Shown here one piece after another: positions 5,647 through 6,048 of a DNA stretch of 6,048 nucleotides. The notes beneath the pieces are model-generated. The model saw nothing but the letters and a program-made list of their open reading frames with translations. It was not told the origin of the DNA and made no database searches. The stretch is from Bdellovibrionales bacterium (GTDB lineage: Bacteria; Bdellovibrionota; JAFGOL01). The stretch is taken from positions 1 through 6,048 of the forward strand of contig JAKLHL010000090.1 in assembly GCA_022710165.1 (NCBI GenBank). Direction: 5' to 3'. A program made the position numbers and the translations under genes. Position 1 is the stretch's first letter, and every line of letters begins with the position of its first letter.

Positions 5647-6048
5647 ATGAAAAAGACCTTAATAATGTCCTTATTGGCATTTGTCAGCGTGGCATTTATG
5701 GCTTGTGGTGGCGGTAATAAAGACGTCTCTACAGAGGCTGCATCATCTTTGTCGCTAATAGAGGATGACGGTATAGGCGTTCTGTTCACATCTTACATAG
5801 AGGACGGATCTGTAGCCTCTCAGGTAAAGATGTATGACAACGAACTAAGGAAGATACTTAACGGTGAATCCTTTGACGGAGGCGGCGGGGTGTCTACTTT
5901 TGAATTGGATACAATATCAGCCAGGATATATCTTTTTGGCGTATCAGTAGGCGGCAGCACCGTAGACCAGATCATCTGTGATTACGAGACTGGAAGCACA
6001 ACTACTCTTCAGCTTTCTTTCCCATGTTACATAGATGATTCAGATCCT
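5647..6048 (+). CDS. Unrecognised secreted lipoprotein 3, 3' end outside window (tandem paralogue family)
   Basis: The first 134 residues are present and the frame is open at the window edge. K2-K3, a hydrophobic stretch 5-17 and lipobox F17-M-A-C20 give a Sec/SPII lipoprotein with Gly at +2. The start is supported by GGAGG at 5633-5637, 9 nt upstream. After a Ser-rich linker the sequence LFTSYIEDG (46-54) followed by D64...NGE (72-74) lines up with LIFTGYAESG...DGN of lipoprotein 2 and LQFTGDASG...NGN of lipoprotein 1. A cysteine at 111 (IIC) sits where the others have TC. NYYG is replaced by SVGG (100-103), and a Gly-run (78-81) replaces the loop. It is thus the most divergent member of the family. 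Function unknown. Confidence 0.85.
   Translation, partial: MKKTLIMSLLAFVSVAFMACGGGNKDVSTEAASSLSLIEDDGIGVLFTSYIEDGSVASQVKMYDNELRKILNGESFDGGGGVSTFELDTISARIYLFGVSVGGSTVDQIICDYETGSTTTLQLSFPCYIDDSDP

Noticed and set aside
1..6048. CRISPR arrays, tRNA/rRNA genes, insertion sequences, phage or defence genes
   Set aside because: No repeat-spacer pattern, tRNA-like cloverleaf, transposase or terminal inverted repeats were seen on reading both strands.

Overview
The window looks like chromosome of a diderm (Gram-negative) bacterium. Three things point this way: a putative outer-membrane barrel gene, several Sec/SPII lipoproteins, and a PBP4-type carboxypeptidase. The SMC head domain reads most like those of the former Deltaproteobacteria and related lineages; this is an impression from memory, not a search. 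Codon use is rich in ATA (Ile) and AGG (Arg) throughout, so nothing marks any part as recently acquired.

Left part (1-3860): the 3' end of smc on the + strand meets a compact - strand operon tail-to-tail. That operon reads, in transcription order, from a putative outer-membrane beta-barrel protein (3860-3003) to dacB/PBP4 (3064-1619) to pgsA (1622-1074). Its genes all overlap: 62 bp between the barrel gene and dacB, 4 bp (ATGA) between dacB and pgsA, and 12 bp between the convergent pgsA and smc stops. The operon joins an outer-membrane protein, a peptidoglycan-trimming enzyme and phosphatidylglycerol synthesis, so it is an envelope operon. smc is the chromosome-organising ATPase.

Middle (3861-4109): a divergent, AT-rich intergenic region. 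It holds a perfect 7-bp inverted repeat around a 5-nt loop, flanked by T-runs on both strands, and candidate promoters in both directions.

Right part (4110-6048): three consecutive + strand genes for small secreted lipoproteins that I do not recognise. They are divergent copies of one family, with an N-terminal lipobox, a short Ser/Thr/Asp linker, a common block (FT...G...D...NG[N/E]) and a conserved cysteine near residue 110. Lipoproteins 1 and 2 also share NYYG, a second cysteine and an ID-L-x-F ending. Genes 1 and 2 form a 12-nt-spaced pair. Gene 3 has its own extended -10 promoter resembling the one before gene 1, and it runs off the window. This tandem array is the most novel-looking element here; no function can be assigned from sequence alone.
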